From Actinomycetales bacterium (GTDB taxonomy: Bacteria > Actinomycetota > Actinomycetes > Actinomycetales > Microbacteriaceae): a stretch of DNA of 9,196 nt. The stretch lies in NCBI GenBank assembly GCA_015655255.1, contig JAATFJ010000271.1:1-9196 (forward strand). The letters are read 5' to 3'. Below the pieces are notes generated by a model. It saw only the letters and a list, made by a program, of their open reading frames with translations, was not told the origin of the DNA and did not search any database. The stretch's first letter is position 1; every line of letters begins with the position of its first letter. Positions 6,633 to 9,196 of this stretch are shown in pieces. Made by a program: the position numbers and the translations under genes.

Positions 6633-7604
6633 ATGAAGACGGTGGCCTGCGTGGTCCAGGAGGGCTTCTCGCCCTTCGAGTTCGGCGTCGCGTGCGAGGC
6701 CTTCGGGCTGGATCGCTCCGACGATGGAGTGCCGAACTTCGACTTCCGGGTCGTCACTGCCGAGCCCGGCGCCATCGACTCGAACATGGGTTTCTCGCTC
6801 ATCGTCGAACACGATCTGTCCTTCGCCGCTGAGGCGGATCTCGTCGTTGTCTGTCCCGTCCCGCGGGAGACGTGGGGCACGGTCGATCCGCGCGTGAGCG
6901 AGATCGTGCGCGCCGCGGTGGACCGCGACGCCTGGGTGCTCAGCGTGTGCAGCGGCGCGTTCACGCTCGCCGCCTCCGGCATCCTCGACGGACGCAGGGC
7001 GACGACGCACTGGCGCTACGTCGAGAAGATGGCCGCGATGTTCCCTTGCGTCGACATCGATCCCGATGTGCTCTTCGTGCAGGACGGCAAGGTCATCACG
7101 AGCGCCGGTACGGCCGCGGGCATCGACGCGTGCCTACATCTGCTGCGGCAGGAGATCGGTGCGGAACTTACCAATCGTGTCGCACGGCGCATGGTCGTTC
7201 CGCCGCAGCGCGATGGTGGCCAGGCCCAGTTCATCGATCGCCCGCTGCCGCACGGCGGCGCGGACTCGCTCACCGTCGTCGTGGACTGGGCGATGGAGCA
7301 TCTCGGGGAGGACCTGACCGTGGAGTCCCTCGCCCGTCGCGCGCATATGTCGGAGCGCACCTTCGCGCGCCGGTTCAAGGCGGAGCAGGGGGCGACGCCC
7401 GCTGCCTGGCTCGCGCGGCAGCGCGTCATCTGCGCGCAGCGGATGCTGGAGACGACGGATCTGGGCCTCGATGCCGTCGCCGTGAGCAGTGGTTTCGGCT
7501 CCGCCGCCGTGCTGCGGCAGAACTTCGCGCGCGTGCTGGGCACGACCCCGACGGCGTACCGCGCGGCGTTCTCCTGCGTCGCGCGCGAGGCGGTCCTCGT
7601 CTGA
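6633..7604 (+). CDS. GlxA-family transcriptional regulator (DJ-1/GATase1-like domain plus AraC-type HTH)
   Basis: A 323-residue regulator with two domains. Residues 1-185 form a DJ-1/PfpI-type glutamine-amidotransferase-like domain, with the nucleophile-elbow cysteine C106 in SVCSGAF, H126 in TTHWRY, and the conserved VITSAGTAAGIDACLHLL segment (about 154-171). In this regulator class the domain is generally a sensor or dimerisation module rather than an enzyme. Residues 210-315 hold an AraC-type pair of helix-turn-helix motifs: LTVESLARRAHMSERTFARR (about 228-247) and the second around 276-300 ending LGTTPTAYR. The ATG is preceded by a strong GGGAGGA ribosome binding site. The class includes AdpA of Streptomyces. 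It is divergent from two small membrane proteins across 86 bp that contain a palindrome of AdpA-like half-sites, so these genes and itself are the likeliest targets. The ligand is unknown, and orthology to AdpA is not claimed. Confidence 0.93.
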   Translation: MKTVACVVQEGFSPFEFGVACEAFGLDRSDDGVPNFDFRVVTAEPGAIDSNMGFSLIVEHDLSFAAEADLVVVCPVPRETWGTVDPRVSEIVRAAVDRDAWVLSVCSGAFTLAASGILDGRRATTHWRYVEKMAAMFPCVDIDPDVLFVQDGKVITSAGTAAGIDACLHLLRQEIGAELTNRVARRMVVPPQRDGGQAQFIDRPLPHGGADSLTVVVDWAMEHLGEDLTVESLARRAHMSERTFARRFKAEQGATPAAWLARQRVICAQRMLETTDLGLDAVAVSSGFGSAAVLRQNFARVLGTTPTAYRAAFSCVAREAVLV

Positions 7605-7740
7605 GCGCGCGGAGCCGATCGTTGGGCGCTGCGGGGGCGGCGAGGTTCTGCAGGAACTTCGGAGGGTTTCCCGGGATTCCTCTGCGGATTCTGTCGAGAT
7701 CCGAGAACTCGGAGCGCGTGCCATCCCGGAACAGGTCTGC

Positions 7741-7746
7741 TAAACT
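7741..7746 (+). promoter_or_regulatory. Candidate -10 element of the clpB promoter
   Basis: TAAACT matches TANNNT and overlaps the left edge of the HAIR operator, so HspR bound there would block polymerase. The predicted start falls near 7753. The -35 position (about 7718-7723, GTGCCA) is poor. An alternative is a SigH-type promoter, since GGAAC occurs at 7728-7732 with CGTA 19 bases downstream, but the second element is imperfect. Confidence 0.3.
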
Positions 7747-7765
7747 TGAGTCGTAAGGACTCAAC
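7745..7765. promoter_or_regulatory. HAIR element, HspR repressor operator of clpB
   Basis: CTTGAGT (7745-7751), seven bases, then ACTCAAC (7759-7765). This matches the HspR-associated inverted repeat CTTGAGT-N7-ACTCAAG at 13 of 14 positions. The symmetry extends two bases further on each side (AACTTGAGT and ACTCAACTT), again with the single mismatch. It lies 27 bases before the clpB start codon. HspR, working with DnaK, represses dnaK and clpB operons in actinobacteria through this element, so clpB here should be heat-inducible by derepression. The hspR gene is not in the window. Confidence 0.88.
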
Positions 7766-7792
7766 TTAGAAGGAGACTCTCCGGAGGAACGA

Positions 7793-9196
<1,404 letters not shown>

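Noticed and set aside
6363..7010. Upstream extension of the 155-residue membrane protein frame to an ATG at 7010
   Set aside because: The extension runs antisense through the GlxA-type regulator, the divergent promoter and the 45-residue gene. Its translation is low-complexity, and the internal ATG at 6362 has a ribosome binding site.
7604..7630. Possible hairpin AGCGC...GCGCT just after the GlxA-type regulator stop codon
   Set aside because: Only a 5-bp stem with a 17-base loop and no following T-run. This is too weak to call a terminator in GC-rich DNA; no intrinsic terminator is evident between the regulator and clpB.
7700..7713. Short palindrome TCCGAG-AA-CTCGGA upstream of clpB
   Set aside because: Six-base arms with a 2-base centre and no T-run, so not a terminator. 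It matches no operator I know, and the HAIR element already accounts for clpB control.

Overview
The window is GC-rich, densely coded DNA from an actinobacterium. The likely group is Micrococcales, with Microbacteriaceae the best guess from how the ClpB protein reads. The evidence is the strong G/C bias at third codon positions, an HspR-type HAIR operator in front of clpB, a GATase1-AraC (GlxA/AdpA-type) regulator, and a ClpB that begins directly at the first AAA+ domain. The genus cannot be fixed from the sequence alone. There are eight protein genes, two of them cut by the window edges. I see no RNA gene, CRISPR array, insertion sequence or phage gene.

Layout. (1) Positions 1-3048, minus strand: a two-gene operon for a heterodimeric ABC exporter of the CydDC-like type, both halves fused membrane-ATPase proteins. 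The upstream gene is complete; the second overlaps it by GTGA and runs off the left edge. (2) Positions 3049-3341: a divergent intergenic region with purine-rich leaders facing outward and a 9-bp inverted repeat. (3) Positions 3342-5932, plus strand: two GT4-type glycosyltransferases coupled by a TGATG stop/start overlap. (4) Positions 5895-6546, minus strand: a proline-rich small membrane protein of 155 residues preceded by a 45-residue single-span protein. The 155-residue gene meets the second glycosyltransferase tail to tail with a 38-bp overlap. (5) Positions 6547-6632: a compact divergent control region with a perfect 6-2-6 palindrome and a 20-bp-spaced direct repeat. (6) Positions 6633-7604, plus strand: a GlxA-family transcriptional regulator. 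(7) Positions 7605-7792: the clpB control region with a HAIR element. (8) Position 7793 to the right edge: clpB, lacking the usual N-terminal domain.

How the genes may work together. The glycosyltransferase pair probably adds sugars in succession to one envelope acceptor, perhaps a glycolipid. The GlxA-type regulator most likely controls itself and the divergent pair of small membrane proteins through the shared palindrome. ClpB is a heat-shock disaggregase repressed by HspR, whose gene is not in the window. The ABC exporter has no cytochrome bd genes next to it within the window, so its substrate is open.

I found no clear multi-gene novel system. The items most worth a second look are the palindrome/direct-repeat operator between the regulator and the apparently leaderless 45-residue gene, the clustered substitutions in ClpB, and a replaced donor-site arginine in the first glycosyltransferase.
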